From: CAIWHR01 sp963773195 | Lineage (GTDB): Bacteria; Pseudomonadota; Gammaproteobacteria; Burkholderiales; Casimicrobiaceae | DNA length: 64,000 bases | Assembly (NCBI GenBank): GCA_963773195.1 | Contig: CAVZAE010000006.1 | Location: 124,001-188,000 of the forward strand | Direction of reading: 5' to 3' | Part shown: in pieces, positions 29,130-38,876 of the stretch | Layout of the letters: every line of letters starts with the position of its first letter | Position numbering within the stretch: the stretch's first letter is position 1 | The notes under the pieces: model-generated | Seen by the model: only the letters and a program-made list of their open reading frames with translations | Told to the model about the DNA's origin: nothing | Database searches by the model: none | Made by a program: the position numbers and the translations under genes

Positions 29130-30866
29130 ATGACTGCGGCCGCCGGACTCTCCACGAAGCGTGGCGCCAGGCGGGCTGCACGCAAGCCGCCCGCGGCGCT
29201 CGTCGAGCAGGCGGCGCGAAACACGCTGGCGGCGAATCCGTTGATCGGCTTCGGACGCAAGGACGTCGCCGCGGCCGCGACCGAGCTTCTTGGTCATCTG
29301 GCGCGGCAGCCCGGCGTCGCATCGAAGGCGTACGCGAGCTTCGTCGCTGAGCTCGGCCGCGTCGCCGCCGGCCGCTCGACCCTGGCCCCGGCTGCCGGCG
29401 ATCGCCGGTTCGCCGACAAAGCGTGGAGCGACAGTGCGCTGTTCCGGCCGATCTTGCAGTCGTACGTCGCGCTCACCGGCACGCTCGACCGCTGCGTGGA
29501 CGATGCGGGCCTGGACGCGCGCAGCGCCGAGCGCGCGCGCTTCGTCGTCTCGCTGTTCTCCGACGCGATCGCGCCGACCAACTTCCTCGCCGGCAACCCG
29601 GCGGCACTCAAGAAGCTCTCCGATACGAAGGGCGCGAGCCTGATCCGCGGCTTCGCCAACTTCGTCGAGGACCTGGCGAGCGGCCGGCGGCTTCCCCGAC
29701 AGGTCGACGCGCGGCCGTTCGTCCTCGGCAAGAACGTCGCGACGACGCGCGGCGCGGTTGTCTACCGCAACGAGCTGCTCGAGGTGATCCAGTATGCACC
29801 GACCACGCCCGAGGTGCACCGGCGGCCGCTCCTCATCGTCCCGCCGCAGATCAACAAGTTCTATGTCTTCGACCTCGCCCCGTCGAACAGCCTCGTGCGC
29901 TGGTCGCTCGACAGCGGCGTGCAGACGTTTATCGTGAGCTGGCGCAACCCGACGCGTGCGCACGCCGACTGCGGGCTCGACTCCTACGTCGAGGCACTCG
30001 AGCAGGCGGTCGACGCGGTGCGCGAAGTGAGTGGCGCCGACGACGTGAGCGTGCTCGGCGCGTGCTCCGGCGGGATCACACTGACGGCGTTGCTCGCCTG
30101 GCTCGCGGCCGTCGACCGGCGCAAGGTCAAGAGCGCGACGCTCGCCGTGTGCGTGCTCGACACGGCCGCGGCGCGGGACACGACCGCCAGTCTGTTCGTC
30201 ACGCCGGCGACGATCGCCGCGGCGCGAGCTTCCTCGCGCAAGCGGGGCGTGCTCGAGGGCAGGGAGCTCGCGCGCATGTTCGCGTGGATGCGACCCAACG
30301 ACCTCGTCTGGAACTACGTCGTCAACAACTACCTGCTGGGCAACGATCCGCCCGCACACGACATTTTGTTCTGGAACAGCGACACGACGCGACTGCCCGC
30401 GCGACTGCACGCCGACTTTCTCGCGCTGTACGAGGCGAATCCCTTTCCCCATCCGGGTGCACTGCGCGTGCGCCGGCGCAAGGTCGACGCTGCGAAGATC
30501 GGCATGGACACCTACGTGATCGGGGGCCTCACGGACCACATCACGCCGTGGTCGGCCGTCTACCGGACCGCGCAGCTCTGCGGTGGGGCGCGCAGCACAT
30601 TCGTTCTTTCGAACGGCGGCCACGTCCAGAGCCTCGTCAATCCGGCGGGGAACCCGCGCTCGTGGTTCATGGCGGGCCGCGCGCGCGCCGCGAGCGCCGA
30701 GTCCTGGCTCGAGCGGCAGCGGAAGAGCGAGGGCAGCTGGTGGCCGCACTGGCGCGAATGGATCAAGGCGCGGTCGGGCCCGACGAAGCCTGCGCCGACG
30801 TCGCTCGGCAGCGCACGGCATCCCGCGATCGCCGACGCGCCCGGCGCCTATGTGCTCGAGCGATGA
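29130..30866 (+). CDS. phaC: Poly(3-hydroxyalkanoate) synthase
   Basis: PhaC polymerises (R)-3-hydroxyacyl-CoA into PHA at granule surfaces. The N-terminal PhaC domain contains NPLIGFGRKD and DKAWSDSALFRPILQSY. The alpha/beta-hydrolase domain has the lipase-like box GACSGG with the nucleophile Cys near residue 312, the Asp in GGLTDHITPW and the His in NGGHVQS. The length of 578 residues and the arrangement with a hydrolase directly downstream resemble class I/II synthases. The frame is intact, and the stop overlaps the next start as ATGA. With MaoC upstream and acyl-CoA ligase downstream it suggests medium-chain or unusual monomers. Confidence 0.92.
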   Translation: MTAAAGLSTKRGARRAARKPPAALVEQAARNTLAANPLIGFGRKDVAAAATELLGHLARQPGVASKAYASFVAELGRVAAGRSTLAPAAGDRRFADKAWSDSALFRPILQSYVALTGTLDRCVDDAGLDARSAERARFVVSLFSDAIAPTNFLAGNPAALKKLSDTKGASLIRGFANFVEDLASGRRLPRQVDARPFVLGKNVATTRGAVVYRNELLEVIQYAPTTPEVHRRPLLIVPPQINKFYVFDLAPSNSLVRWSLDSGVQTFIVSWRNPTRAHADCGLDSYVEALEQAVDAVREVSGADDVSVLGACSGGITLTALLAWLAAVDRRKVKSATLAVCVLDTAAARDTTASLFVTPATIAAARASSRKRGVLEGRELARMFAWMRPNDLVWNYVVNNYLLGNDPPAHDILFWNSDTTRLPARLHADFLALYEANPFPHPGALRVRRRKVDAAKIGMDTYVIGGLTDHITPWSAVYRTAQLCGGARSTFVLSNGGHVQSLVNPAGNPRSWFMAGRARAASAESWLERQRKSEGSWWPHWREWIKARSGPTKPAPTSLGSARHPAIADAPGAYVLER

Positions 30867-31762
30867 CGGCGCGGCGAACAACTTCGGTCGGACCGCGAGC
30901 CATGCGCGTCGAAATGGCCCGCATCGACGGACATCACATCCGGTATGCGACGCGGCCAGGCGATGCCGCGCGGCCGCCGCTCCTGTTTCTGAACGGCCTC
31001 GGCGCGAACATCGAGCTCGCGCAGCCGTTCGTCGACGCGTTGCCGGGGCCGTCCATCGTCATCTTCGACGTGCCTGGCGTCGGCGGCTCCCCGACGCCGC
31101 CCTCGCCCTATCGGCCCGGCGCCATTGCCCGGCTCGCCGAAGGGCTGCTCGATCACCTCGGCTATTTCCACGCGGACGTGCTCGGCGTGTCGTGGGGTGG
31201 AGCGATCGCACAGCAGTTCGCCGTCGTCAATCCGCACCGATGCCGCCGGCTCGTGCTCGCGGCAACGTCGCCGGGCGCGTTCATGGTGCCGGCGCATCCG
31301 TCGGTGCTGCTCAAGATGGCCACGCCGCGCCGCTATGTCGACCCTGCGCATGCCTACAGGGTCGCGGGCGACGTCTACGGCGGCGTCTTCCGCCGGGATC
31401 CGCAGGCGGTCGCGGCGACGCTGCGCCACGTTCGCTTCTCGAGCCGCGGCGGCTACTACCTCCAGCTGGCCGCGGCGTTCGGCTGGACGAGCCTGCCGTG
31501 GCTGTGGACGCTGCGCCAGCCGACGCTGATCATGGCCGGCGCCGACGATCCGCTGGTTCCCATCGCCAACGCGCATTTGCTGCAATGGCTGATTCCCGAC
31601 GCGCGCCTCGCGATCGTCGATTGTGGCCACCTGTTTCTCGTCACGCGCCCGGCCGAGTCCGCGCGCATCGTCGAATCATTCCTCACGGATCCCGCTCCGG
31701 GCGCGCGCAAGACTCGGCGCCCCGCGGCAAAGTCCGAGTCTTCATTCCGGAGAACCGCATGA
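30863..31762 (+). CDS. Alpha/beta hydrolase, PHA depolymerase-like (PhaZ-type)
   Basis: An alpha/beta hydrolase of about 299 residues. The oxyanion region reads LLFLNGLGANIELA, the nucleophile box is GVSWGG (Ser), the acid lies in MAGADDPLVP and the His in VDCGHLFL. These match the intracellular medium-chain PHA depolymerases that sit beside phaC in pseudomonads. It is coupled to phaC and to the next gene by ATGA overlaps at both ends. A general esterase cannot be excluded. The C-terminal Lys/Arg-rich tail is not part of the fold. Confidence 0.82.
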   Translation: MTARRTTSVGPRAMRVEMARIDGHHIRYATRPGDAARPPLLFLNGLGANIELAQPFVDALPGPSIVIFDVPGVGGSPTPPSPYRPGAIARLAEGLLDHLGYFHADVLGVSWGGAIAQQFAVVNPHRCRRLVLAATSPGAFMVPAHPSVLLKMATPRRYVDPAHAYRVAGDVYGGVFRRDPQAVAATLRHVRFSSRGGYYLQLAAAFGWTSLPWLWTLRQPTLIMAGADDPLVPIANAHLLQWLIPDARLAIVDCGHLFLVTRPAESARIVESFLTDPAPGARKTRRPAAKSESSFRRTA

Positions 31763-33456
31763 ATCACCTCGCTATCGCGTGCACGCCGTCGGCCTGCGAC
31801 GCTGCGCTTTCGATCGGTCAGATCCTCGCCTACGGCGTCGCCCGCGCCCCCGCGCAGGAAATCGTTTATGCCGACCGCCAGCGCTACACCTATAAGACGC
31901 TTGCCGAGCGCGTGAACCGACTCGCGTCGGCGCTGGCCGCGCTCGGTGTCGAGCCCGGCGCGACGGTCGCCATCATGGACTGGGACAGCCATCGCTATCT
32001 CGAGTGCTTCTTCGCGGTGCCGATGATGGGTGCGGTGCTGCACACAGTGAACGTGCGGATCACGCCGGAGCAGATTCTCTACACGATCAATCACGCGCGG
32101 GACGACGTGATCCTCGTCAACGCGGAGTTCCTGCCGCTGCTCGAGGGCATCCGCGCCAATATCCGGCCGGGCGTCCGGTTGGTGCTGATCAACGACGGCG
32201 CCGCGGCGCCCTCGGGCGCCATCGAATTCGCCGCGGAATACGAGTCGATGCTTGCCGCCGCCGCCCCGGCCTACGATTTCCCGACACTGCCCGAGGACAC
32301 CCGTGCGACCACGTTCTACACGACCGGAACGACAGGGCTGCCGAAGGGCGTCTACTACAGCCACCGACAGCTCGTGCTGCACACGCTGGCCGTCTCGCAG
32401 GTCTTCGCGCACGCGCCGCACGCGTCGTTCGGCGCGCGCGACGTCTACATGCCGATCACCCCGATGTTCCACGTTCACGCGTGGGGCCTGCCGTACGTCG
32501 CGACGCTGCTCGGCGTGAAGCAGGTCTATCCGGGGCGCTATGTGCCGGACGTGCTGCTCGGCCTCATTGCGCGTGAAGGCGTGACCTTCTCGCACTGCGT
32601 CCCGACGATCCTGCAGATGATGCTGGCGAGTCCTGCGTCACGCGACGGCGCGCTGCGCGGCTGGAAGGCCGTCATCGGCGGCTCGGCGCTGCCCGTCGCG
32701 CTTGCGCGAGCCGCGGTCGAGCAAGGCGCCGATCTGATCGCAGGTTATGGCATGTCGGAGACGTGCCCGATCCTTACGCTTGCGCACCTGACGCCGAAGC
32801 TTCTTGCCGAGGACGCCGAGCGCAGCCTTCCGGTCCGCTGCAAGGCCGGTCGGCCGATCCCGTTCGTGCAGCTGCGCATCGTCGACGCCGACATGAACGA
32901 CGTGCCGCACGACGGCGCGAGCCAGGGCGAGGTCGTGGTGCGTGCGCCGTGGCTCACGCAGGGCTATCTGGACGAGCCCGAGCGCTCGGAAGATCTGTGG
33001 CGCGGCGGCTGGCTGCACACGGGCGACGTCGGCGTGATCGACGGCGACGGCTATCTCAAGATCGTCGACCGGATCAAGGACGTCGTGAAGACCGGCGGCG
33101 AGTGGGTATCGTCGCTCGACATCGAGGACCTGATCCTGCGCGTCCCCGGCGTCGCGGAGGCGGCGGTCGTCGGCGTGCCGGACGACAAGTGGGGCGAGCG
33201 CCCGGTCGCGCTCGTCGTTCTGAAGGCCGGCGGCGATGCGCCGACGGCAGAGGCCATCCGCGGGCACGTCGCCGATTGCGCGAGCCGCGGCGCGGTCTCG
33301 AAGTACGCGGTGCCCGACTGCGTGTACTTCGTCGATGCGATCCCGAAGACGAGCGTGGGCAAGCTCGACAAGAAGGTGATCCGCGCGAAGTTGCCCGAGC
33401 TCGCGCCCGGCGGCGACGGAAACGCGCTGACGCTGCATTGCCGGAGACAGCGATGA
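31759..33456 (+). CDS. Medium/long-chain acyl-CoA ligase (AMP-binding)
   Basis: A complete adenylate-forming ligase of 565 residues. Motifs are FYTTGTTGLPKGVYYSHRQ (phosphate loop), PMFHVHAWGLPYV, GYGMSETCP, WLHTGDVGVID and the hinge DRIKDVVKTGGEWVSS. The C-terminal catalytic Lys is in KTSVGKLDKK. The WVSS...D hinge and PMFHVHAWG are typical of AlkK-like ligases that activate medium-chain fatty acids. It supplies acyl-CoA for the dehydrogenase, MaoC and PhaC around it. The frame is intact and coupled by ATGA at both ends. Confidence 0.9.
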   Translation: MNHLAIACTPSACDAALSIGQILAYGVARAPAQEIVYADRQRYTYKTLAERVNRLASALAALGVEPGATVAIMDWDSHRYLECFFAVPMMGAVLHTVNVRITPEQILYTINHARDDVILVNAEFLPLLEGIRANIRPGVRLVLINDGAAAPSGAIEFAAEYESMLAAAAPAYDFPTLPEDTRATTFYTTGTTGLPKGVYYSHRQLVLHTLAVSQVFAHAPHASFGARDVYMPITPMFHVHAWGLPYVATLLGVKQVYPGRYVPDVLLGLIAREGVTFSHCVPTILQMMLASPASRDGALRGWKAVIGGSALPVALARAAVEQGADLIAGYGMSETCPILTLAHLTPKLLAEDAERSLPVRCKAGRPIPFVQLRIVDADMNDVPHDGASQGEVVVRAPWLTQGYLDEPERSEDLWRGGWLHTGDVGVIDGDGYLKIVDRIKDVVKTGGEWVSSLDIEDLILRVPGVAEAAVVGVPDDKWGERPVALVVLKAGGDAPTAEAIRGHVADCASRGAVSKYAVPDCVYFVDAIPKTSVGKLDKKVIRAKLPELAPGGDGNALTLHCRRQR

Positions 33457-35255
33457 GCCAGTATCTAGCACCGCTCGCCGACATGCGGTTCGTCATGAAC
33501 GAGCTCGCTGGCCTGGAGACGATCGCCGCGCTGCCGGGCTACGAGGATGCGACCGCCGACACCGTGGCCGCGATTCTCGAGGAAGCAGCCAAGTTCGCGG
33601 GCGGCATCCTCGATCCTCTCAACCAAAGCGGAGACCGCGAAGGCGCGCGCTGGCAGGAAGACGGCAGCGTGGTCACGCCGGCGGGGTTCCGGGACGCCTA
33701 CCGCAAGTTCTGCGAGCTCGGCTGGCACGGGCTCGCGCAGGACCCGGAGTACGGCGGCCAAGGCATGCCCCGCCTTGTCGCGGCGGCCCTGGACGAGATG
33801 TGGAACGCCTCGAACATGGCCTTCGAGCTCTGCCCGATGCTCACGGCGGGCGCGATCGAGGCGATCGAGCGTAATGGCTCCGACGAGCTCAAGAGCCGCT
33901 ACCTGCCGAAAATGGTTGCCGGCGAATGGACGGGCACGATGAACCTTACCGAGCCGCAGGCAGGCTCGGATCTGGCCGCCGTGCGCACGCGTGCGGTGCC
34001 GCAGCCCGACGGGACGTACAAGCTCAAGGGCAGCAAGATCTTCATCACCTATGGCGAGCACGATTACACCGACAACATCGTGCACCTCGTGCTCGCGCGC
34101 ACGCCGGATGCGCCGGCCGGGACCCGGGGCATTTCACTTTTCGTCGTTCCCAAGTTCCTGGTGAACGCCGACGGCAGCCTCGGCGCCCGCAACGACGTGC
34201 GCTGCGTGTCGCTCGAGCACAAGCTCGGCATCCACGCGAGCCCCACGGCGGTTCTCGCCTTCGGCGATCACGGAGGCGCGATCGGTCACATCGTTGGCGA
34301 AGAGAATCGCGGCCTCGAGTACATGTTCGTGATGATGAACCTCGCCCGATTCGGCGTTGGGATGCAGGGCGTCGGCCTCGCCGATCGCGCCTACCAGCGC
34401 GCAGTGTCCTATGCGCGCGAGCGCGTGCAGGGCCGCGTCGCCGGCGCGGCGAAGGATGCCGGGGCCACGGGGATCATCGGCCATCCGGACGTTCGCCGGA
34501 TGCTGCTGACGATGCGTGCGTGCGCGGAAGCGGGCCGCGCTCTCGGCTATGTCACCGCGGCCGCGCTCGATCGTGCACATCGACATCCCGACGCCGGCCA
34601 GCGCGAGCGCGAGCTCGCGTTCGCGGAGCTGATGATCCCCATCGTCAAGGGCTGGAGCACCGAAATGGCTCAACACGTCGCATCGCTCGGCGTGCAGGTC
34701 CACGGCGGGATGGGCTTCATCGAGGAGTCCGGCGCGGCGCAGTACCTGCGCGATGCACGGATCACGACAATCTACGAAGGCACGACCGGCATCCAGGCGA
34801 ACGATCTCATCGGACGCAAGATCGCGCGCGATGGCGGCAAGGCGCTCACCGCAACGATCGTGGCCATGCGCGATACCGGACGCAGGCTCGCCGAATCCGG
34901 ACGGGGTGAGCTCGAGGCCATCGGCGCCCGGCTCGAGGCCGGCATCGACGCGCTCGACGAGGCCGCGCGATTCGTCGTGGAGCGGTTCCGGCAGGATCCG
35001 CGGGCGGTTCTGGCCGGCGCGGCGCCGTTTCTCGAGCTCGCGGGCATCGTCTGTGGCGGCGCGGAGCTTGCGCGCGCCTCGCTCGTCGCTTCGAGGATGC
35101 TCGCCGCCGGCGACGGCGACGAAGTGTTCTTGCGGGCGAAAGTTGCGACCGCGCGTCACTTCGCCGATCACTGCCTCACGCACGCCGCGGGATTGCGCGA
35201 CACGATCACGGGCGGCGCGGAGAGCGTGCTCGCGTTCGCCGAAGAAGCCTTTTGA
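33453..35255 (+). CDS. Acyl-CoA dehydrogenase (large, DmdC-like)
   Basis: A 600-residue FAD enzyme that introduces an alpha,beta double bond into acyl-CoA. The N-terminal helical and FAD domains show MNLTEPQAGSDLAAVRTRA and FITYGEHDYTDN. The catalytic Glu lies in IYEGTTGIQANDL (about residue 442), and the QVHGGMGFIEE motif precedes it. An extra C-terminal helical domain of about 130 residues places it with the DmdC/FadE-like large group rather than the 380-residue short-chain enzymes. Its enoyl-CoA product would suit the MaoC hydratase. The frame is intact. Confidence 0.91.
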   Translation: MSQYLAPLADMRFVMNELAGLETIAALPGYEDATADTVAAILEEAAKFAGGILDPLNQSGDREGARWQEDGSVVTPAGFRDAYRKFCELGWHGLAQDPEYGGQGMPRLVAAALDEMWNASNMAFELCPMLTAGAIEAIERNGSDELKSRYLPKMVAGEWTGTMNLTEPQAGSDLAAVRTRAVPQPDGTYKLKGSKIFITYGEHDYTDNIVHLVLARTPDAPAGTRGISLFVVPKFLVNADGSLGARNDVRCVSLEHKLGIHASPTAVLAFGDHGGAIGHIVGEENRGLEYMFVMMNLARFGVGMQGVGLADRAYQRAVSYARERVQGRVAGAAKDAGATGIIGHPDVRRMLLTMRACAEAGRALGYVTAAALDRAHRHPDAGQRERELAFAELMIPIVKGWSTEMAQHVASLGVQVHGGMGFIEESGAAQYLRDARITTIYEGTTGIQANDLIGRKIARDGGKALTATIVAMRDTGRRLAESGRGELEAIGARLEAGIDALDEAARFVVERFRQDPRAVLAGAAPFLELAGIVCGGAELARASLVASRMLAAGDGDEVFLRAKVATARHFADHCLTHAAGLRDTITGGAESVLAFAEEAF

Positions 35256-35262
35256 GATCGAC

Positions 35263-35827
35263 GTGAACTCCGCCGAGACTCCGACGATCCTGATCGTTCC
35301 CGGTTTGCGTGACCACGTGCCGGAGCACTGGCAGACGCTGCTCGAGGCAAAGCTACCCAACGCGCGCTCGGTGCCGCGGATGGAGCACGACAAGCTCTCG
35401 TGCGCGGCGTGGGTCGCGTGCGCTCGACCGCTCGCTCGCCGAAATCGACGGCCCGGTGATCCTGGTGGCCCACAGCGCGGGCGTCATGATCACCGTGCAT
35501 TGGGCGCAGCGCCACGAGCGCGCCATCCGCGGCGCGCTGCTCGCCGCGCCGCCCGACTTCGAATCGCCAATGCCCGAGGGGTATCCGACGCAGGACGTGC
35601 TGCGGCAGAACGGTTGGCTGCCGACGCCGCGCGCCAAGCTGCCCTTCCCAAGCATCGTCGCCGCCAGCACCAACGATCCGCTGGGGCGGCTCGATCGCGT
35701 CGCCGCGCTCGCTGCGGCGTGGGGCGGCCAGCTCGTGAACGTCGGTGCGGTCGGTCACCTGAATCCGGCCGCCGGATTCGGCGAGTGGTCGCAGGCGGAA
35801 GATCTCATTCGCGAGCTGCTCGCGTAG
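35263..35827 (+). CDS. RBBP9/YdeN-family serine hydrolase
   Basis: A small alpha/beta hydrolase of about 188 residues. The start is a GTG at 35263, 8 bases after the dehydrogenase stop. The N-terminus reads PTILIVPGLRDHVPEHWQ, typical of the RBBP9/YdeN family. The nucleophile box is VAHSAGV and the His is in VGAVGHLNPAAGFGEW. One frameshift lies near 35415. Natural substrates of the family are mostly unknown. Place in the operon suggests ester or thioester hydrolysis in acyl metabolism. Confidence 0.83.
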
Positions 35828-35837
35828 GAGTCGCGCC

Positions 35838-36873
35838 ATGAGCGACGCATCTGGAGGTTCCGCGGCGCTGCGGTGGCCCGACTTTCGGGGGGGCTTTCAC
35901 CGTCTGTGGCCGGGCCTGCTGTTCAGCGCCGTCATCGCCGCGGCCTCGACGTTCATCGCGGAGACACGCGGCGGGCCGACCTTGCTCTACGCGTTGCTGC
36001 TCGGCATGGCGCTCAACAGTGTCGCTGTCGACGGTCCGGCCAAGCCGGGCATCGATTTCGCCGCGCGCCGGATCCTGCGCCTCGGCGTCGCGCTGCTCGG
36101 TGCGCGGATCACATTCGAGCAGATCGCGGATCTGGGCTGGGCGCATGGCCTGCTGGTGATCGCCGGTGTCGTCGCGACGCTCGTGTTTGGCGCAATGGCG
36201 GCGAAGGTGATTGGCGTCTCGCGCCGCCTCGGAATCCTGACGGGGGGCGCCACCGCGATCTGCGGCGCCTCCGCGGCGATGGCGATCGCGAGCGTGCTGC
36301 CGCGCGACGAGAAGTCCGAGCGCGAGCTCATTTTCACGATCGCCGGCGTGACCGCGCTGTCGACGGTCGCGATGGTCGCCTATCCTGTCATCGTCAAGTG
36401 GTTCGGGCTCGATGCGCGCGCCGCCGGCTTCTTTCTCGGCGCGACGATCCACGACGTTGCGCAGGTCGTGGGTGCCGGCTACAGCATCTCGCCCGAGGTC
36501 GGCGACTTCGCCGTGCTGACCAAGCTGCTTCGCGTGGCGATGCTGCTGCCGGTCGTGACGGCGATCGCGCTCGTGGTCCGGAGGCACGTCGGGAAGGCCG
36601 TGCACGGCGAGCACGAGCCCCTGCTGCCGCTGTTCCTCGTCGCGCTTCGTCGCGCTCGTCGTCGCGGGGAGCGTGGGACTGATACCGCGGCCGGTCGGCG
36701 CGGCGCTCAACGAGACCGCTCGCGCATGCCTCGTCGTCGCCATCGCGGCCGTCGGACTCAAGACCTCACCCAGCGACATGAAAAAGGTGGGCGCCCGGGC
36801 CTTTGCCCTCCTCGCCGGCGAGACCTTCTTCCTCGCAGTGCTGGTGCTGGCGGGCCAGACGATCGCGCGCTGA
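35838..36873 (+). CDS. YeiH-family putative sulfate exporter
   Basis: A polytopic membrane protein of about 345 residues of the YeiH family (annotated putative sulfate exporter; only partly supported by experiment). Family marks are GGPTLLYALLLGMALNS, RILRLGVALLGARIT, GGATAICGASAAMAIASVLP and FLGATIHDVAQVVGAGY. One frameshift lies near 36645 in a Cys/Arg-coding GC run. It closes the co-directional run that begins at 21713 and has no clear link to the acyl genes. Confidence 0.88.
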
Positions 36874-37001
36874 GCTGCTGCGGGTCGAACCGGCAAGCGG
36901 CACCCGGTTCTGCCAGCGCGGCTACGTCATCAAGTGCCGCGGTGGCGCTTCCGGTAGAATCGCAGGCGCGTTTCATTCCCCTTCCACCGAGGAGACATTC
37001 C

Positions 37002-37580
37002 ATGCGTTCTTGGATCACTGTTGCATCGATCGCCGTCGGTATCACCCTCGCCGCGACCGCTTCCGCCCAGACCGGCTCCGCCGCGGTCGAAACCGCACCC
37101 GGCAAGGGCATGGCCGTGCAGAGCGTGAAGGCGACCGCGACGATCACGGCGATCGACGCCGCGACGCGCGACATTACGCTCAAGGGGCCTCAGGGCAACG
37201 AGCTCGTCGTCACGGCGGGTCCCGACGTGAAGAACTTCGCCAGTTTGAAGGTCGGCGATCAGGTGGACCTCCAGTACACCGAGGCGCTGACGCTCGAGCT
37301 GAAGAAGGGCGGCGGCATGATCGTCTCGCGCAGCACGCAGCAGGGCATGGCCGGTGCCAAGCCGGGTGAGACGCCTGCCGGCGCTGTCGGACGCCAGGTG
37401 ACGGTCGTCGCCGACGTCGTGGGGCTCGATCCCGCGAAACAAGTCGTCACGCTCAAGGGACCGCAGCACACGGTCGACCTGCACATCGCGGATCCCGAGC
37501 AGTTCAAGCGCATCGCGAAGGGCGACCAGGTCCAGGCGACGTTCCTGCAGGCCTTCGCCGTGGCTGTCGTGAAGAAGTAG
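37002..37580 (+). CDS. Exported protein of unknown function
   Basis: A 192-residue protein with a clear signal peptide (cleavage after ATASA) and a GAGGAG ribosome site. The mature part has two similar halves (ATITAIDAATRDITLKGPQG and VVGLDPAKQVVTLKGPQHT), each followed by a short 'LKVGDQV' or 'IAKGDQV' turn, which suggests a duplicated small beta-barrel (OB-like) unit. I do not recognise a named family with confidence. TAGAAT at 36955-36960 could be a -10 element, giving it its own promoter. The frame is intact. Confidence 0.75.
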   Translation: MRSWITVASIAVGITLAATASAQTGSAAVETAPGKGMAVQSVKATATITAIDAATRDITLKGPQGNELVVTAGPDVKNFASLKVGDQVDLQYTEALTLELKKGGGMIVSRSTQQGMAGAKPGETPAGAVGRQVTVVADVVGLDPAKQVVTLKGPQHTVDLHIADPEQFKRIAKGDQVQATFLQAFAVAVVKK

Positions 37581-37647
37581 TCGCAGAACGCGCTCGACGT
37601 CGCCGCCGTGCCACGCCGGGGCGCGCGCCGGCGTTCGAGCGGACAGC

Positions 37648-38210
37648 ATGGCCGAGCGGGCACCGTCCGACAGCAGCGGCTACCCGAGATCGGAGAGCCT
37701 CCGCAACGGGCTCGCGGTGACGATCCGGCCGTTGCGTGCCGACGATCGCGAGAAGATCGCCAGTGCGGTCCGGTTGCTCGACCGCGACTCGATCTATACC
37801 CGCCTGTTCTCGTACCGGAAGGAGTTGACGGGAGCCGGTCTCGACCGAATCATGGCCGTCGATCCGGTACGCGACGTGATGCTGCTCGTCACTGTCGGCG
37901 CGGGGGCGCAGGAGACCGTCATCGCGTCGGGGCGCTTCGTCGCCGCCCCGAGCGAGGGCGTCCCGCAAAGCGGGGAAATCGCATTCGTCGTCGAGGAGGA
38001 CTATCAGGGGCTCGGCATCGCCGGCCTTCTGCTTGCGCCACCTCGCCGACGTCGCGCGAACCCGAGGCGTCGCCGCATTCGAGGCCGACGTGCTGGGAGA
38101 GAACAAAGCCATGCTCGCCGTCTTTGCCAAGAGCGGATTGCCGATGCGGCAGCGGCGCGAGGGCGGCGTCGTGCACGTGACGTTGACGTTGCGGGAGGAG
38201 GCGCCGTAGC
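37648..38210 (+). CDS. GNAT-family N-acetyltransferase
   Basis: An acetyltransferase domain of about 187 residues. It starts with the usual strand LAVTIRPLRADDREKI; the acetyl-CoA-binding strand-loop is IAFVVEEDYQGLGIAGLLL, and after a frameshift near 38035 the C-terminal HLADVARTRGVAAFEADVLGE segment follows, ending at 38210. The domain resembles the acetyltransferase part of acyl-CoA synthetase-linked Pat proteins. Substrate unknown. Confidence 0.8.
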
Positions 38211-38235
38211 GCGGATCCTCGATCCGAGCGTCGGG

Positions 38236-38876
38236 TCAGAATTCGACGCCGAGCGAGACGATGACGTAGCGACTGCCGGAATCGGGGTTGAACGCGAAGA
38301 CGCCGAGCGTCGCCTTGCCGACGACCACCTGCCCGAAAATACCACGCTGCAGATCGCGGCCGTTGTCGATGGTATGCGTCCGCTGCCCGACGAGGCCGAC
38401 GCGGAGCCACTCGACCGGCTTCCAGCCGAGCTCGGTCCACGAGTAGAAATAGCTCGCACTGCTCTCGTCGAGGTCGCGCACGTACTCCGCCTCGACGTAG
38501 ACGTCGAATGTGCGCCAGCCGATGCTCGCCTCGAGCCCGGGCATGACGCCGCGCGCAGCCCCGAACAGGCCGCCGACGATCGGCGTCACCTCGTAGGTCA
38601 CCGTGTCGCCGCCCGCGAACTTCCAGCCGACGAAGGCCGAGCCGGCGTCGCGCGCCTCGTAGTTGTAACGCGCTTCGAGATGCAGCGGGCCGCGATCGAG
38701 CGACGCGACGCCGACGCCGAAATCGGGCTGGTCGCGCATCGCGTAGTACATCGCCGGTGACGGCGCCCGTCCACGCGGGCTCGGACTGCGCGTCGGTTTC
38801 GGCGCCTTGCGCCGATCCGGCGGCAGCAGCTCCTGCCAGCGCCAGCGCGATCGCTCCGAGCGCGCGCGAGCTTCAT
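38236..38876 (-). CDS. Exported, probably outer-membrane, protein of unknown function
   Basis: The start ATG at 38874-38876 overlaps the stop of the upstream gene. With two small frame corrections near 38840 and 38755 the N-terminus is a signal peptide (Ala-rich, ending AAGSAQG), followed by MYYAMRDQPDFGVGVASLDR and a series of beta strands with alternating aromatic residues (LEARYNYEARDAGSAFVGW, ASYFYSWTELGWKPVEWLR), ending VIVSLGVEF. This is the look of a small outer-membrane barrel of about 210 residues. No family is recognised. Confidence 0.65.
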
